Of a stretch of 64,000 nucleotides of DNA, positions 18,738 to 28,535 are shown piece after piece. The first letter of the stretch is position 1, and the number at the start of each line of letters is the position of its first letter. The notes beneath the pieces are model-generated. The model did no database searches. It was not told the DNA's origin and worked only from the letters and a program-made list of their open reading frames with translations. Origin of the DNA: JAGQPD01 sp020426865 (lineage in GTDB: Bacteria; Planctomycetota; Planctomycetia; Pirellulales; Pirellulaceae); NCBI GenBank assembly GCA_041399065.1, contig JAWKTN010000004.1, positions 977,997 through 1,041,996 of the forward strand, in the 5' to 3' direction. The translations under genes and the position numbers were made by a program.

Positions 18738-20465
18738 ATGAGTCGCGTTTTTTCCGGCCTTCGCTGTCGGCAACGCAATTGTTCATCGGATGCCGCTCGA
18801 GGCCAATTGATGAGAACACATCGGAAACCACCGACCGTGCTCGGGGCGATAACCGTGATGGTCGCATTGACTGCGCCGAGCGTGGTTGCTGTTTCTGCAC
18901 AGGAGAGTGCAACGGCCCGCCCCCGCCCGAATATTGTCATCATCTTGGTCGACGATATGGGGTATTCCGATATCGGCTGTTATGGCGGCGAGATCGAGAC
19001 TCCCCACCTGGACGGCTTGGCCGCCAATGGTCTGCGGTTTACGCGGTTCCACAATTCGGGCAGATGTTGTCCGACGCGCGCTAGTTTGATGACTGGCTTG
19101 CATCCCCACCAGGTTGGAATCGGGCACATGACGGAGCAGCCCGGGCAGCCATTGGACGTTACGGGGCCCTATCAAGGATTCCTCAATGACCGTTGTGTTA
19201 CGATTGCTCAAGTGCTGAAGACGGCCGGCTATCATACGTTCATGACGGGCAAGTGGCATCTGGGCGTCAACCGCCGCGAGTGTTGGCCGTTGCAGCGAGG
19301 ATTCGACCGCTATTACGGCGGACTCAGCGGCGCATTCAATTACTTCAAGCCCGGCGGAAATCGCGGCATTACCGATGGTAACCATGCCGTGCAAACCGAC
19401 GAACATTTCTATTCGACCGATACGTTTACCGATATCGCATGTCAATACATTACGGAATCGAGCAAGCTAGACAATGCGCCATTTTTCTTGTATCTGGCAT
19501 ACAATGCACCACACTGGCCGCTGAATTCGAAATGGGAAGAATTTCAAAAGTATCGCGGCAAATACCGCAATGGTTGGGAAAGTCTCATGCAAACGCGGTT
19601 TGCAAGACAAGTACAACTTGGCATGTTTGATGACTCCATCGAGCCAGCTTCGCACGTCGGGCCGAAATGGGATTCGCTCACCGACCAGCAGCGCGATGAC
19701 CTTGACGCTATCATGGCGGCCTATGCGGGTTGCATTGATACTATTGATCAGAACATTGGCAAGCTGCTACGAACACTCGAGAATATCGGTCGCCTCGACA
19801 ATACGCTGATCTTCTTCCTGTCTGATAATGGTGCGTGCCAGGAGGGGGGGCGTTTGGGACAAGGTAATGAGCAAATGGTAAGGGAACCACCGTTGGAGAC
19901 GACCGATGGCGTGCGACTTGGTTTGGCGTGGGCCAACGCCTGCAATACCCCCTTTCGTCTCTACAAGCACTTTGTTCACGAAGGGGGGGCATGCACGCCA
20001 ATGATCGCGCATTGGCCCGCCGGGATTGCCGCCCAGAATCGTGGCTCGTTCGTGCGGCAGTTGGGGTATTTGCCCGACTTCATGGCTACCTGTCTTGACG
20101 TCTCCGGGGCCGCGTACCCAACGGACCTCCCAGTGTGCGAAGGCCAATCGTTACTGCCACTGCTGCACGGTGAAAATCACCCGATCCATGCTGGTCCCGT
20201 CTATTGGGAACATGAAGGAAACGCTGCCGTCCAATGGGGCAAATGGAAACTCGTACGCCAGTACGAAAAGCCATGGGAACTGTACGACATCTTTGCCGAC
20301 CCCACGGAGCATCACGACCTGGCCAGTCGTGATGCGTCGCAACGAGAGGCGATGATATCCATGTGGGAAAAGTGGGCCACCGACAAGGGCGTTGCGTTTC
20401 CCCAACGGTTTAATATGTACGAGTACTTGCAGCAACAAAAGCAACCGCGTCCGGCAAACCAGTAA
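18738..20465 (+). CDS. Exported sulfatase, second of tandem pair
   Basis: The 575-residue protein has an N-terminal extension and signal segment (about residues 33-54). The metal-binding LVDDMG follows, then the signature CCPTRASLMTG, in which Cys110 would be converted to formylglycine (C-x-P-x-R). Later motifs are TGKWHLGV, FLSDNGA and WEHEGNAAVQWGKWKLV, typical of arylsulfatase A-like enzymes. The start at 18738 overlaps the ribosome binding site GAGGAA inside the previous gene's end; an internal ATG at 18810 would shorten the pre-signal part. With its neighbour it forms the end of the DUF1549/DUF1501/sulfatase gene row. Confidence 0.92.
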   Translation: MSRVFSGLRCRQRNCSSDAARGQLMRTHRKPPTVLGAITVMVALTAPSVVAVSAQESATARPRPNIVIILVDDMGYSDIGCYGGEIETPHLDGLAANGLRFTRFHNSGRCCPTRASLMTGLHPHQVGIGHMTEQPGQPLDVTGPYQGFLNDRCVTIAQVLKTAGYHTFMTGKWHLGVNRRECWPLQRGFDRYYGGLSGAFNYFKPGGNRGITDGNHAVQTDEHFYSTDTFTDIACQYITESSKLDNAPFFLYLAYNAPHWPLNSKWEEFQKYRGKYRNGWESLMQTRFARQVQLGMFDDSIEPASHVGPKWDSLTDQQRDDLDAIMAAYAGCIDTIDQNIGKLLRTLENIGRLDNTLIFFLSDNGACQEGGRLGQGNEQMVREPPLETTDGVRLGLAWANACNTPFRLYKHFVHEGGACTPMIAHWPAGIAAQNRGSFVRQLGYLPDFMATCLDVSGAAYPTDLPVCEGQSLLPLLHGENHPIHAGPVYWEHEGNAAVQWGKWKLVRQYEKPWELYDIFADPTEHHDLASRDASQREAMISMWEKWATDKGVAFPQRFNMYEYLQQQKQPRPANQ

Positions 20466-20680
20466 CACATGTGCTGCTGTGGCACGCAGTGTGCGGATGT
20501 TGTGCCAAGCACTGGAAGACACTTTCTCCATATTGTTCGTAACCGTACAATAGGTGAGTTACCAGTTGACTTCTGCTGGTTGCGTTTGCGTTTCCGTGGC
20601 TTCCGAAAACGGCTGAGGACAGCCGTGCAACACAACGCTGCACGGTTTAGTCCACCAAGTTTGCGCTCCGGAGGTGGAAG

Positions 20681-21352
20681 ATGAAGACTCTACTAATGCT
20701 GGTGATGGGATGGCTCATAATGAATGACGCTTTAGAAGCATCCGGGCAACCCCCGCGGCGCAGCGCGGCGGTTGAGGAGAAGGAACTGATTGCGAAGTCG
20801 CCCGAGGAACAGCGGATTGTGGATGCGCTTAAGGAGATGTGGCAAGGCGAGAGACACTTGAATGTCTCCGCCATGGACGGTCGACTGCTGCGGATGCTGA
20901 CAGAATCGTGCAATGCCCAACGAGTTGTCGAGATTGGTACTTCGACGGGCGAATCGGCATTGTGGCTGGCGATGGCATTGCGGACGACCGGCGGCAAGCT
21001 ATGGACGCATGAAATTGATGCCGGTCGAGCGGCAACAGCTCGCAAGAACTTTGAAAAAGCGGGAGTCAACGGGATCATCACGGTGATTGAAGGGGATGCC
21101 CACGAAACCGTAACGCAGCACACCGAGCCGATTGATATTTTGTTTCTCGATGCGGACAAGGAAGGCTACATCGACTATCTCGATAAACTGCTTCCTTTGG
21201 TAAAACCCGGCGGACTGATCATCGCGCATAACATGAATACTCGCCAGGCCGATCCGCGATTCGTCAAGGCGATTACCGAGGACAAGAATCTGGAAACACT
21301 GATCTTGTTGAAAGAGGGAATGGGGTTAGGCGTAACGCTAAAGAAGCGATAA
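20681..21352 (+). CDS. O-methyltransferase with export signal
   Basis: The 223-residue protein contains a class I SAM-dependent methyltransferase of the catechol/caffeoyl-CoA O-methyltransferase type (family 3): VVEIGTSTGESALWLA is the SAM-binding motif I, THEID the acidic strand-2 end, and ILFLDADKEGYIDYLD the metal-binding segment. An N-terminal stretch (MKTLLMLVMGWLIMNDALEASG) looks like a signal peptide. That is unusual because SAM is cytoplasmic. The ribosome binding site GGAGG is strong and nine bases upstream. It stands alone after the sulfatase row. Confidence 0.85.
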   Translation: MKTLLMLVMGWLIMNDALEASGQPPRRSAAVEEKELIAKSPEEQRIVDALKEMWQGERHLNVSAMDGRLLRMLTESCNAQRVVEIGTSTGESALWLAMALRTTGGKLWTHEIDAGRAATARKNFEKAGVNGIITVIEGDAHETVTQHTEPIDILFLDADKEGYIDYLDKLLPLVKPGGLIIAHNMNTRQADPRFVKAITEDKNLETLILLKEGMGLGVTLKKR

Positions 21353-21433
21353 AGGCCCCTCTCGCCCCAGCGATATGATCCCCTTCTGCCGCTCCGCGGC
21401 CCAGGCCAATACTGTGTGGTTCAAGGTATTGAG

Positions 21434-21688
21434 CTACTGCCAGCCAGCCGCCATTCGTTCGTGCAGCGTAACGACGAGACTCGCATTTTCGGGCGACGTG
21501 GCGAGATTACGGTTTTCGGCGGGGTCCGTGTGGTGGTCGTACAGCTCTGTCGCCACAACTTCGTCGGTGCCTCCGTCCTTCCATTCAATGAATCGATAGC
21601 GGTCCGTCTTCATGGCGTAGCCCATGACTTTACCGCGTGGGTATTGACTGAAGACGGCATCCTTCCAAGGAGTCTCCGGTGCGTCCAT
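21434..21688 (-). pseudogene. C-terminal remnant of a sulfatase
   Basis: The minus-strand frame encodes PWKDAVFSQYPRG, then VMGYAMKTDRYRFIEWKDGG, ATELYDHHTDPAENRNLA and a short tail, which is the C-terminal end of an iduronate-2-sulfatase-like enzyme. The catalytic N-terminal two thirds are absent, and the sequence upstream (21690-21832) shows no sulfatase similarity in any frame. It is therefore a leftover of a deleted gene. Confidence 0.75.
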
Positions 21689-21832
21689 TGGCGTCTTACG
21701 CTGACAACACTCGTGGTGCAGCAATGTTGTGGCCCTACGCGATGTTCGTGTTGACCACTGCTGTCGGAGGGTGGACCCTGACCGTGCTCGGCAACTGTGC
21801 GTTAGCGCCACTACCTCATTAGAACGCCCCAA

Positions 21833-23092
21833 ATGCTCGTGCGTCGCCTGCTTGTCTACGTCTGGTGTCTACTCGCCGCAGTCCTACGGCTCTCGTGGCG
21901 GTTGAGCACCAATGTGTTGTTGCGACGCAGACAGTCACTCGGCGTCATCTTTTCGCGTACCGTCGCAGAATTATTTCAGGCACTCGGTCCAACGTACTTG
22001 AAATTGGGGCAATTGCTCGCATCGCGCGCGGATCTCATTGGACAGGAATTCTTTGAACAACTTGTTCCCCTGTTTGACCAACTACCACCGATTCCACTTG
22101 AGCACGTTCGCGAAATCTGGCAATCGGAATTTGGCGAGTCCCTTGAGACGACGTTTGAACAATTTGAACCACTTCCAGTGGCCAGCGGAAGCGTGGCCAG
22201 CGTATTTCGAGCACGCCTTCGCGGTGGGAGAATGGTTGCCGTCAAGATTCAGCGCCCAGGACTCGTCCAAGTCGCGGAAGCGGATTTTCTTTTCCTTCGA
22301 CTCGGGGCGAGATTTGTTTCCCTATTTCCTCCCTTTCATTACTTGCCAGTTCGAGAGTCCGTCGACGAAATGATCAGCTGCATTCGCGGCCAATTCGATT
22401 TTGGACGTGAAGTAGAGTCGTGCAATCGTGTGAGAGCGGCGTTAGTATGGGAATCAAGTGTGGTCGTACCAGAGATTATTGACCACCTTTGCGGTAAGCG
22501 AGTACTCACGATGCGGTTGGTCGAGGGGCTCATTCCACAACAAAGGTTGGTCGATGCCGGACGCCAGGACGCTTTGCGGTCGGCGCTGCAGGCGTTCTAT
22601 CGTCTGGTGTTTGTCGAGGGACTTGTTCATTGTGATTTGCACCCTGGAAACTTGTACTTGCTCAGCAATGGAGCGGCAGTGCTCCTCGATTTTGGATTTA
22701 CTGCCGAGCTGAGCGAGCACGACCGCCTACGTTTTGCTGAATTCTTTTTCGCCATGGCGACAGGAGATGGACAATGTTGTGCCGATATTGCTGTGAAGAT
22801 GGCAGCTACCATTCCGGCACACTTTGACGCATTGGCCTTTGAAGCCGACATATCCCAAGTTGTGGACGAAGCACATGGATCGTTGGTGAAGGATTTCCAG
22901 GTGGGTCGATTTGTTGCTGGGATGTTCGATGTTCAGCGTCGGCACCGCCTTAAAAGCACCACGGCATTCACCATGGTCGCTCTTGGGTTACTTGTGTTTG
23001 AAGGGCTCATCAATCAAGTGGACCCTGAGCTGGACTTCCAGCAAGTGGCACAGCCATATATCTTTCGCGCATCCGTAATTGGCGTGGTTTAG
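21833..23092 (+). CDS. ABC1/UbiB-type atypical kinase
   Basis: The 419-residue protein belongs to the ABC1/ADCK/UbiB family, which supports quinone biosynthesis or lipid homeostasis and binds ATP in an autoinhibited fold. Family hallmarks are the KxGQ motif (LKLGQLLASRADL), the alanine-rich loop region GSVASVFRARL, the lysine in VAVKIQRPG, the catalytic VHCDLHPGNLY and the metal-binding DFGFT. The C-terminus has one hydrophobic segment rather than the usual two. N-terminal residues 5-20 are hydrophobic. The genes around it are remnants, so its context gives no partner. Confidence 0.88.
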   Translation: MLVRRLLVYVWCLLAAVLRLSWRLSTNVLLRRRQSLGVIFSRTVAELFQALGPTYLKLGQLLASRADLIGQEFFEQLVPLFDQLPPIPLEHVREIWQSEFGESLETTFEQFEPLPVASGSVASVFRARLRGGRMVAVKIQRPGLVQVAEADFLFLRLGARFVSLFPPFHYLPVRESVDEMISCIRGQFDFGREVESCNRVRAALVWESSVVVPEIIDHLCGKRVLTMRLVEGLIPQQRLVDAGRQDALRSALQAFYRLVFVEGLVHCDLHPGNLYLLSNGAAVLLDFGFTAELSEHDRLRFAEFFFAMATGDGQCCADIAVKMAATIPAHFDALAFEADISQVVDEAHGSLVKDFQVGRFVAGMFDVQRRHRLKSTTAFTMVALGLLVFEGLINQVDPELDFQQVAQPYIFRASVIGVV

Positions 23093-23427
23093 GGAATCTC
23101 TCCATTAAGGCGTAAAGTCTCGCGGCAATGGCCATAGGCTGCGGGACTCGACGGTTTGTTCGCCCACGTTGTTGAAATAGCGCCGCCGCTGTGTCAAGAT
23201 ATTTTCTTACTTCATTACACTAAAACCGTCCGTGTCGTGATTATGGCCTTACACCAAGTTGCTATGCTGTCTGCTCCGGCTCCCAGATTTCGCCGCTAAC
23301 GCATTTCGATGACTCTAGGCGACATTCTGACCGTCGCTGCCAACAACGCGTTAGCATGCGAATTTGAAAATCCTTTGACAGTGATCCGCACGTAGCGGCA
23401 ATTATCGGACGTTGCGCACGGTCATGA
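23093..23427. other. Intergenic stretch, no gene recognised
   Basis: Nothing convincing is encoded on either strand between the UbiB-like gene and the HTH fragment at 23428. Base composition becomes more AT-rich here than in the neighbouring genes. It is the start of a decayed zone that runs to about 24.5 kb. Confidence 0.4.
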
Positions 23428-23679
23428 TGCGCTTCCAAGGCAGCCATCGTCAAAATCATGGGCGTCTCCAGAACGGCCTTTTACCACTACATTCGCACTC
23501 GGAAGCCCGGTCCAAAGGCCCAAAAGACCGCAAACGAGCTTATGCTTCTACGCGAACATGCTCCGTACCCTGCATACCACTGTGCCCATTGGCGCGCCAT
23601 CCGCGGGGAGGATCCGTGCGCGTTCCGGTTTTGGCTATTTCGTGCGGGCGTGCTTGTATTTGGGGTCCGAACCAGGTAG
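23428..23679 (+). pseudogene. HTH fragment, probably from a recombinase or transposase
   Basis: The frame, open from just after a stop, reads ASKAAIVKIMGVSRTAFYHYIRTRKPGPK and then loses any pattern. The segment AAIVKIMGVSRTAFYHYIR looks like the helix-turn-helix seen at the C-terminus of serine recombinases or the N-terminus of IS3/IS630 transposases. The protein is far too short for either, and downstream codons look random. Confidence 0.4.
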
Positions 23680-24016
23680 ACGCGAAAAGTGCAGTCACAT
23701 TACCATGTTTTTGCTCTTGTCGTGCGGCAGCCGTCCTCTGTGAGAGATTACGTACCTTTGTGCAGAAACACCCGTCTTTGCACGCGGTAGTATCGTTGAC
23801 AGCGCTCTATTACCCACTTCTTTTACATGTTCCCGATAACGTAATCTTCGTGTGCACGGCCTCAGCTTGCATTTTTGCATGCAAATGTTTCAAGTTGGTT
23901 GTGCTGTCACGAACGAAGGCCGGTACTCGACATCCCAACGCCGCCACCTCGGGCACCGTCAAACGGAACGTTGGTTTTTGGCGCGAAGCTCTTCCGAAAG
24001 CGGGTCACGTACGGGA
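23680..24016. other. Decayed intergenic stretch
   Basis: Only short frames with no family pattern are present. The stretch lies between an HTH fragment and an EAL-domain remnant and is best read as degenerate DNA. Confidence 0.35.
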
Positions 24017-24298
24017 TTATTTGCTCGCGCTATTATCGTCCAGCCATTGTAGGTAGCGGTCTTCAGTCATAGGCATTGCTATATGGTAACCCTGCAGCGC
24101 CGTACAACCCATGTGGGCAAGTTTTGCGGCTTGGTCTGCTGTTTCCACTCCTTCTGCCACAACATTAAGTCCCAGCCCCAAGCCGAGAGAGATAATCGAG
24201 TGAATCACGGCACCAGACTGCCAATCATGGGTTACGTCTCGCGTGAAGGAAAGATCGATCTTAAGCGTGTGAATGCGAAAATGTTTGAGGTAGCTAAC
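24017..24298 (-). pseudogene. C-terminal remnant of an EAL-domain (c-di-GMP phosphodiesterase) protein
   Basis: Without requiring a start codon, the minus frame reads VSYLKHFRIHTLKIDLSF, a short link, AVIHSIISLGLGLGLNVVAEGVET, then CTALQGYHIAMPM. These are the late EAL motifs (LKID, the AEGVE loop, QGYxxxxP). The frame meets a stop just upstream at 24299-24301 and the N-terminal half of EAL, including the EAL signature itself, is missing. The break coincides with the start of the HTH repeat segment at about 24320. Confidence 0.75.
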
Positions 24299-24320
24299 TC
24301 AACAAATAGGGGAATGGCTC

Positions 24321-24521
24321 TTTATCCTTTATCCCTGGGACGCCCCAATCGCAAGGGAGAAAGGGCAAAGCAAGGCCCGTAAGACGGCCCGCGACCCACT
24401 GCGACTCGCCAGGTACTACCAGTCCCTCCTGAACACTGGCAAGTTCGAGAGCCGGGCCGCGCTTGCCCGCTTTCTTGGAGTTAGCCGGGCCAGGGTGACT
24501 CAAGTCCTGAGCCGTTTGTAA
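24321..24521 (+). repeat. HTH coding segment, copy 1 (direct repeat with 29571-29831)
   Basis: This stretch reads YPWDAPIAREKGQSKARK, a short link, then ARDPLRLARYYQSLLNTGK and FESRAALARFLGVSRARVTQ, ending at a stop. The second copy lies 5.2 kb away on the same strand and encodes nearly the same residues. No ATG, GTG or TTG with a ribosome site precedes this copy. The segment resembles the C-terminal HTH found in planctomycete serine recombinases (AxLARxLGVSRARVTQ). It may be a broken recombinase tail or a small stand-alone regulator. Confidence 0.65.
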
Positions 24522-24711
24522 TCCGCTGACGCAAATCTGAATCCGTATTCGGATCTTACTGAGTCTGACGTAGCCTAATCCAGGCTACGTGTCGAATTAC
24601 GTAAGGTCACGCCCAGGTGACGAATGTAACACCATCCGTAAAACGCGAATCCCTGTAAATGCACCGCCACTCGGCCTAACTCGGCGTTGCCACCACTACA
24701 GGCGTCGGAAT

Positions 24712-27700
24712 CTAGTTGCTCAAGCCACGCGGCGCGTTCAGGGTCATCACAGTGACGCCGCCTTCGGTAGTCGAGCCGATTAGCAGCTTGCTGTCGTCGC
24801 GTGAAAACGCCAATTCAAGGAAAGGCGCTACGCCCTCCAAGGTATGTGAGAGCAGCTTCTCGCCCGTTTGCATATTCCAGATCGATACTTCGCACATCGC
24901 ACGTTGCGACGCGTGCCTGGTTCCCTGCGTTAGTTGGGATACTATCGCGACCCGGCTTCCGTCATGGGTCTTCGCAAGTCTACCGCGACTCGCCCTAGGT
25001 CGTTCAGCTTTTTGCGAAGCAACCAAGTGAATTTCGACTTCCCCGTTAGCCAAGCTGCGGATGGTGGTATCGCCACTTTCAAGAAACTCCGCCACGGACT
25101 GACGTGTTCGGTCAATGTTGGTTTCCGCTCCAGGTGTACAAGTGATCGTACGCCGATATGCGAGCGTTTGCCCATCATAGATGAGAAGGCTGTACCCAAA
25201 AGGATAACGCAGAGTTGAATCGGAGATGGAAGTGACCTTCACCACAGCAACCTCTTGGCCATCTCGAATATAGAGGAAGTTACGATAAGACGACTGCGTA
25301 GCCGGTTCCAATGGCACCGACTTGATCATTGCTCCTGTATCAACATCCCAAATCTGCAGCAGCCGCGGAGAGGGGTATCGATCATCTGGACCTTGGCTTT
25401 CCTCACCGACACCAGCGACAATTTGGAGTCCGTCGGGATGAAGATCAATTCTTCCAAAGGGAACTTTGGTGTCGAAGCGGCGCAGTTGTGCTCCAGTTTC
25501 CGCATCGAACACACAGGGATACCCTTGCGAACTGACGGTCCGCGGACTCACAGACTCCGGGTCTAGCGTCAACAATCGCCGACCGTTCGAATTGAACACG
25601 GGCCTTAGCGATCGAAGATCGTTTTGCTGGTTGATCTGGCAGATCAACGATCGTTCTTGCGTATTCCAAATGGATAGTTTGTTTCCTTCTCCGACCGCCA
25701 GACGTGAGCCGTCGTGACTAAGTATGAAGCTAGGGAACGGACTAACATCGCGAGGCGAAGTGGTGTATTGTTGGCCCACTAAATCGGTAAGGGACCAGCG
25801 AATGATTGACTCGCGAGTCGCTCCCAATAGTTCTCTATTGTCACTTGAAAATGTGATACCTACTAACTCGCTTCCGGCATGGGCAAGCGTCGCAAGCTGA
25901 CTCACCCGTGAAAGTGCCTGATCGCTATCCTTCGCAATCTCAGGGATACTCCACAAAGCGATTGATTGCTGCGAGAACGACGCGACGTATTTGCTGTCCC
26001 TGCTAAACTCCAATTCTACATAGGAAGCGTCCCATCGTTCGTCTGCGTCATGCAGCAAGATTGCTTGTGTCTTGCCAGTGTCGACATTCAGTAATTGGAC
26101 ATATTCGCGTTCGCTAAAATTGTCCCTCGACCTCATTACCAGCCAATTTCCATCAGGACTCCAGGCAAGGCAGAGTATATGGAAATTGTCAAACTCGCGG
26201 TGCCAGCGAACTTCGTCGGTATCCATGTCGACGAATTCGAGTATTCCCTGTTGCGTTGAGTTCCAATCGGGGAGATTCATCAACTCGCGCGAACGCAACA
26301 ACCTGCGCCCATCCGGGCTCATCGCGACCCAGGCCCAATCCCAGTTCTGGTCAGGGTCGGCATGTTGATAGACCAGATTGCCGGTGGCAGTTTCCCAAAC
26401 ATGGTAGGTAATGCCGTGACATCTACCCTCAGCATCCATCCCACCTCGCGGGCGACTGACCGCTGCCAATCGACTTGCGTCTCCCGTGAAGCACAGCCCG
26501 ACAATCGAATCTGGAATTGCTTTTTCCATTACTTCATTGCCCGTCTCAGAGTCGAATACAACCAGGTGCGATGCCTCGTCTTTGTCGAAGTAGAACGCAC
26601 AGCGACTGGCATCCTCACTAACCTGATAGTCATCAAAGAGGTACCAAACTGGCGAATCCGACCTGCTGTTCACATAGCGATTGGGCATCGCGCTGACTTC
26701 GCGAATCGGTTCGGCAATTGGCTTCTCGCCTCTTCCATCGAAGATTCGAATTTGTACTTTGGTGGGCTGAGTCGGGTCCTTCGGAACGCCATTTTCGTCA
26801 CTTGGTTGAACCTGAATGAGACCGGAAAACAATCTTTCTCCAAAGGCCCCATATCGCACACACTGCGTTTCGATTGGACTGGCGAGTTTCTGAGTGCTCG
26901 AAATACCGCCTCGCAGTTTCTGCTGCCAATAGTACCACTCGAATCCTCGCAGATCAGGTTCGCCTGGTACTGGTCGGGCGGAATCGAGCAGCGATTGCAC
27001 TTGACCGAATTGTTGTTGACTCCAAGTAGATTGGATCAAATTCAACTTCGATGCGTAGAGTGATTGCCGAAGCTGGCCTTGGGCTGCCTTGGACGTTGCC
27101 TCGCTTTGTGCAGCCAACTCGCGCTGGTGTGCTTCTTCCTTAAGACTTTCCTGTGCCTTAATCGCTTCACGTTCAGCAAACTGGCTTGAACGTCGGGCGT
27201 GTAGCGCCAGCCATCCGCTGATTCCCGTAGCCGTTAGCAACAGCAACACAAATGCGGCCGTGGTGGTGATCAGAGACCGATGCTTGCGCGAGAACTTGCT
27301 GGCCTGATACCAGAAACTGGGAGGACAAGCCTCGACGGGTTCATCCTGTAGATAACGTTCGATATCGCGAACCAGCGCATTGGCTGTTTCATAGCGACGA
27401 GATCGATCCTTTTCCAGACATTTCATTACGATCCAGTCGATGTCTCCCGACAACTCGCGACGCAGTTGCTCTGGATCCGTCTGCTGCTGCTGAGCTAGAG
27501 CCGTTGCCTGTTCGGCCAGCGTGCTGACCTTCTGGCTAGGCCGCGGCGGTTCTTCTTCGCGAATGATGCGAAGTATCTCTGCATATGCACTTTCGCGCAG
27601 GCGCTTCGCATCGAGTGGTGTTTGCCCCGTCAGCAGTTCATAGGCTAGCACCCCCAGAGAGTAAATGTCACTGCGAGTATCGACGCCCAGACCGCTCAAC

Positions 27701-28476
27701 TCTGCCTGTTCGGGGCTCATGTAACTTGGCGTGCCTATCATCTGGCCATAAGCCGTGTAAATTGAGCGTTCCGAGATACGTTGATTGAGCGCCTTGGCAA
27801 TGCCAAAATCAATCACTTTGACAACCGGTTTTCCGTCGTGAAGCGTTACCATCACGTTCGACGGCTTCAAGTCGCGATGGATTATCCCCTTCTGATGTGC
27901 ATGGTGTACCGCCCGAGCCACGTCCGCCAACAACAACAGCCGCTGCCGCGTTGGAGTGCGGTTCATACTGCAGAATTCGCTGATGGAGAGGCCTTGCACC
28001 AGCTCCATCACGAAGTACAACCGACCTTGCTCTGTTGTCCCGGCGTCTAATACCTTGGCCACATTGGGGTGGTCCATCATGGCAAGTGCCTGGCGTTCAG
28101 CGTCGAATCGGGCAATCACATCCTTGGAATCCATGCCGGGCTTAATGACCTTTAGAGCTACCTTCCGGCGGATCGGACGTTCTTGTTCCGCGACGTAAAC
28201 GACGCCAAAACCGCCTTCGCCGATCTGCTCGCGAATCTTGTAAGGTCCAACCATAGAGCCTGGCGTTTCGCGGGGCTCTATGGAAGCAGTAGCGGCCAGG
28301 GCAGGTTGAACGAGAAAGCTCCCGTTACCGTCATGGGCCTGTAGTAGCGATTCAACTTCGCGCCGCAGATTGGGATTCTCGTGGCATACCTGGTCGAGAT
28401 AAACCGCTCTCTGATCCGGTGCCAGCTTGACGGCGACCTGAAAGACTTCGGTTTCATTGATTGGCGTCTTGGTCAT
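24712..28476 (-). CDS. Membrane-anchored Ser/Thr protein kinase with C-terminal WD40-like propeller
   Basis: The 1254-residue protein has a kinase domain at about residues 78-375 with the glycine loop GEGGFGVVY, ATP-binding Lys109, catalytic HRDLKPSN (Asp202) and DFG (223-225). A single membrane segment follows at about 402-425, then a coiled region, then a long beta-propeller/WD40-like part with repeated SPDGRRLL, SRDSKYVASFS and SSDNRELLGA motifs. The N-terminus (VFQVAVKLAPDQRAVYLDQVC) is the usual planctomycete leader for ECF-linked kinases. I set the start at the ATG at 28476, eleven bases after GGAG; the frame is open to a TTG at 28539 that overlaps the sigma gene. It follows the ECF sigma factor directly, so the two probably signal together. 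Confidence 0.93.
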   Translation of the reverse strand: MTKTPINETEVFQVAVKLAPDQRAVYLDQVCHENPNLRREVESLLQAHDGNGSFLVQPALAATASIEPRETPGSMVGPYKIREQIGEGGFGVVYVAEQERPIRRKVALKVIKPGMDSKDVIARFDAERQALAMMDHPNVAKVLDAGTTEQGRLYFVMELVQGLSISEFCSMNRTPTRQRLLLLADVARAVHHAHQKGIIHRDLKPSNVMVTLHDGKPVVKVIDFGIAKALNQRISERSIYTAYGQMIGTPSYMSPEQAELSGLGVDTRSDIYSLGVLAYELLTGQTPLDAKRLRESAYAEILRIIREEEPPRPSQKVSTLAEQATALAQQQQTDPEQLRRELSGDIDWIVMKCLEKDRSRRYETANALVRDIERYLQDEPVEACPPSFWYQASKFSRKHRSLITTTAAFVLLLLTATGISGWLALHARRSSQFAEREAIKAQESLKEEAHQRELAAQSEATSKAAQGQLRQSLYASKLNLIQSTWSQQQFGQVQSLLDSARPVPGEPDLRGFEWYYWQQKLRGGISSTQKLASPIETQCVRYGAFGERLFSGLIQVQPSDENGVPKDPTQPTKVQIRIFDGRGEKPIAEPIREVSAMPNRYVNSRSDSPVWYLFDDYQVSEDASRCAFYFDKDEASHLVVFDSETGNEVMEKAIPDSIVGLCFTGDASRLAAVSRPRGGMDAEGRCHGITYHVWETATGNLVYQHADPDQNWDWAWVAMSPDGRRLLRSRELMNLPDWNSTQQGILEFVDMDTDEVRWHREFDNFHILCLAWSPDGNWLVMRSRDNFSEREYVQLLNVDTGKTQAILLHDADERWDASYVELEFSRDSKYVASFSQQSIALWSIPEIAKDSDQALSRVSQLATLAHAGSELVGITFSSDNRELLGATRESIIRWSLTDLVGQQYTTSPRDVSPFPSFILSHDGSRLAVGEGNKLSIWNTQERSLICQINQQNDLRSLRPVFNSNGRRLLTLDPESVSPRTVSSQGYPCVFDAETGAQLRRFDTKVPFGRIDLHPDGLQIVAGVGEESQGPDDRYPSPRLLQIWDVDTGAMIKSVPLEPATQSSYRNFLYIRDGQEVAVVKVTSISDSTLRYPFGYSLLIYDGQTLAYRRTITCTPGAETNIDRTRQSVAEFLESGDTTIRSLANGEVEIHLVASQKAERPRASRGRLAKTHDGSRVAIVSQLTQGTRHASQRAMCEVSIWNMQTGEKLLSHTLEGVAPFLELAFSRDDSKLLIGSTTEGGVTVMTLNAPRGLSN

Positions 28477-28535
28477 AGTTCTTGATTCTCCATCAATCAA
28501 TGCGACGCCATTGGACCGAGCCCCCGTAAGTTTTT

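Noticed and set aside
23412..24056. Plus-strand frame of 214 codons as a gene
   Set aside because: It crosses unrelated remnants in another frame and has no coding pattern or ribosome site.
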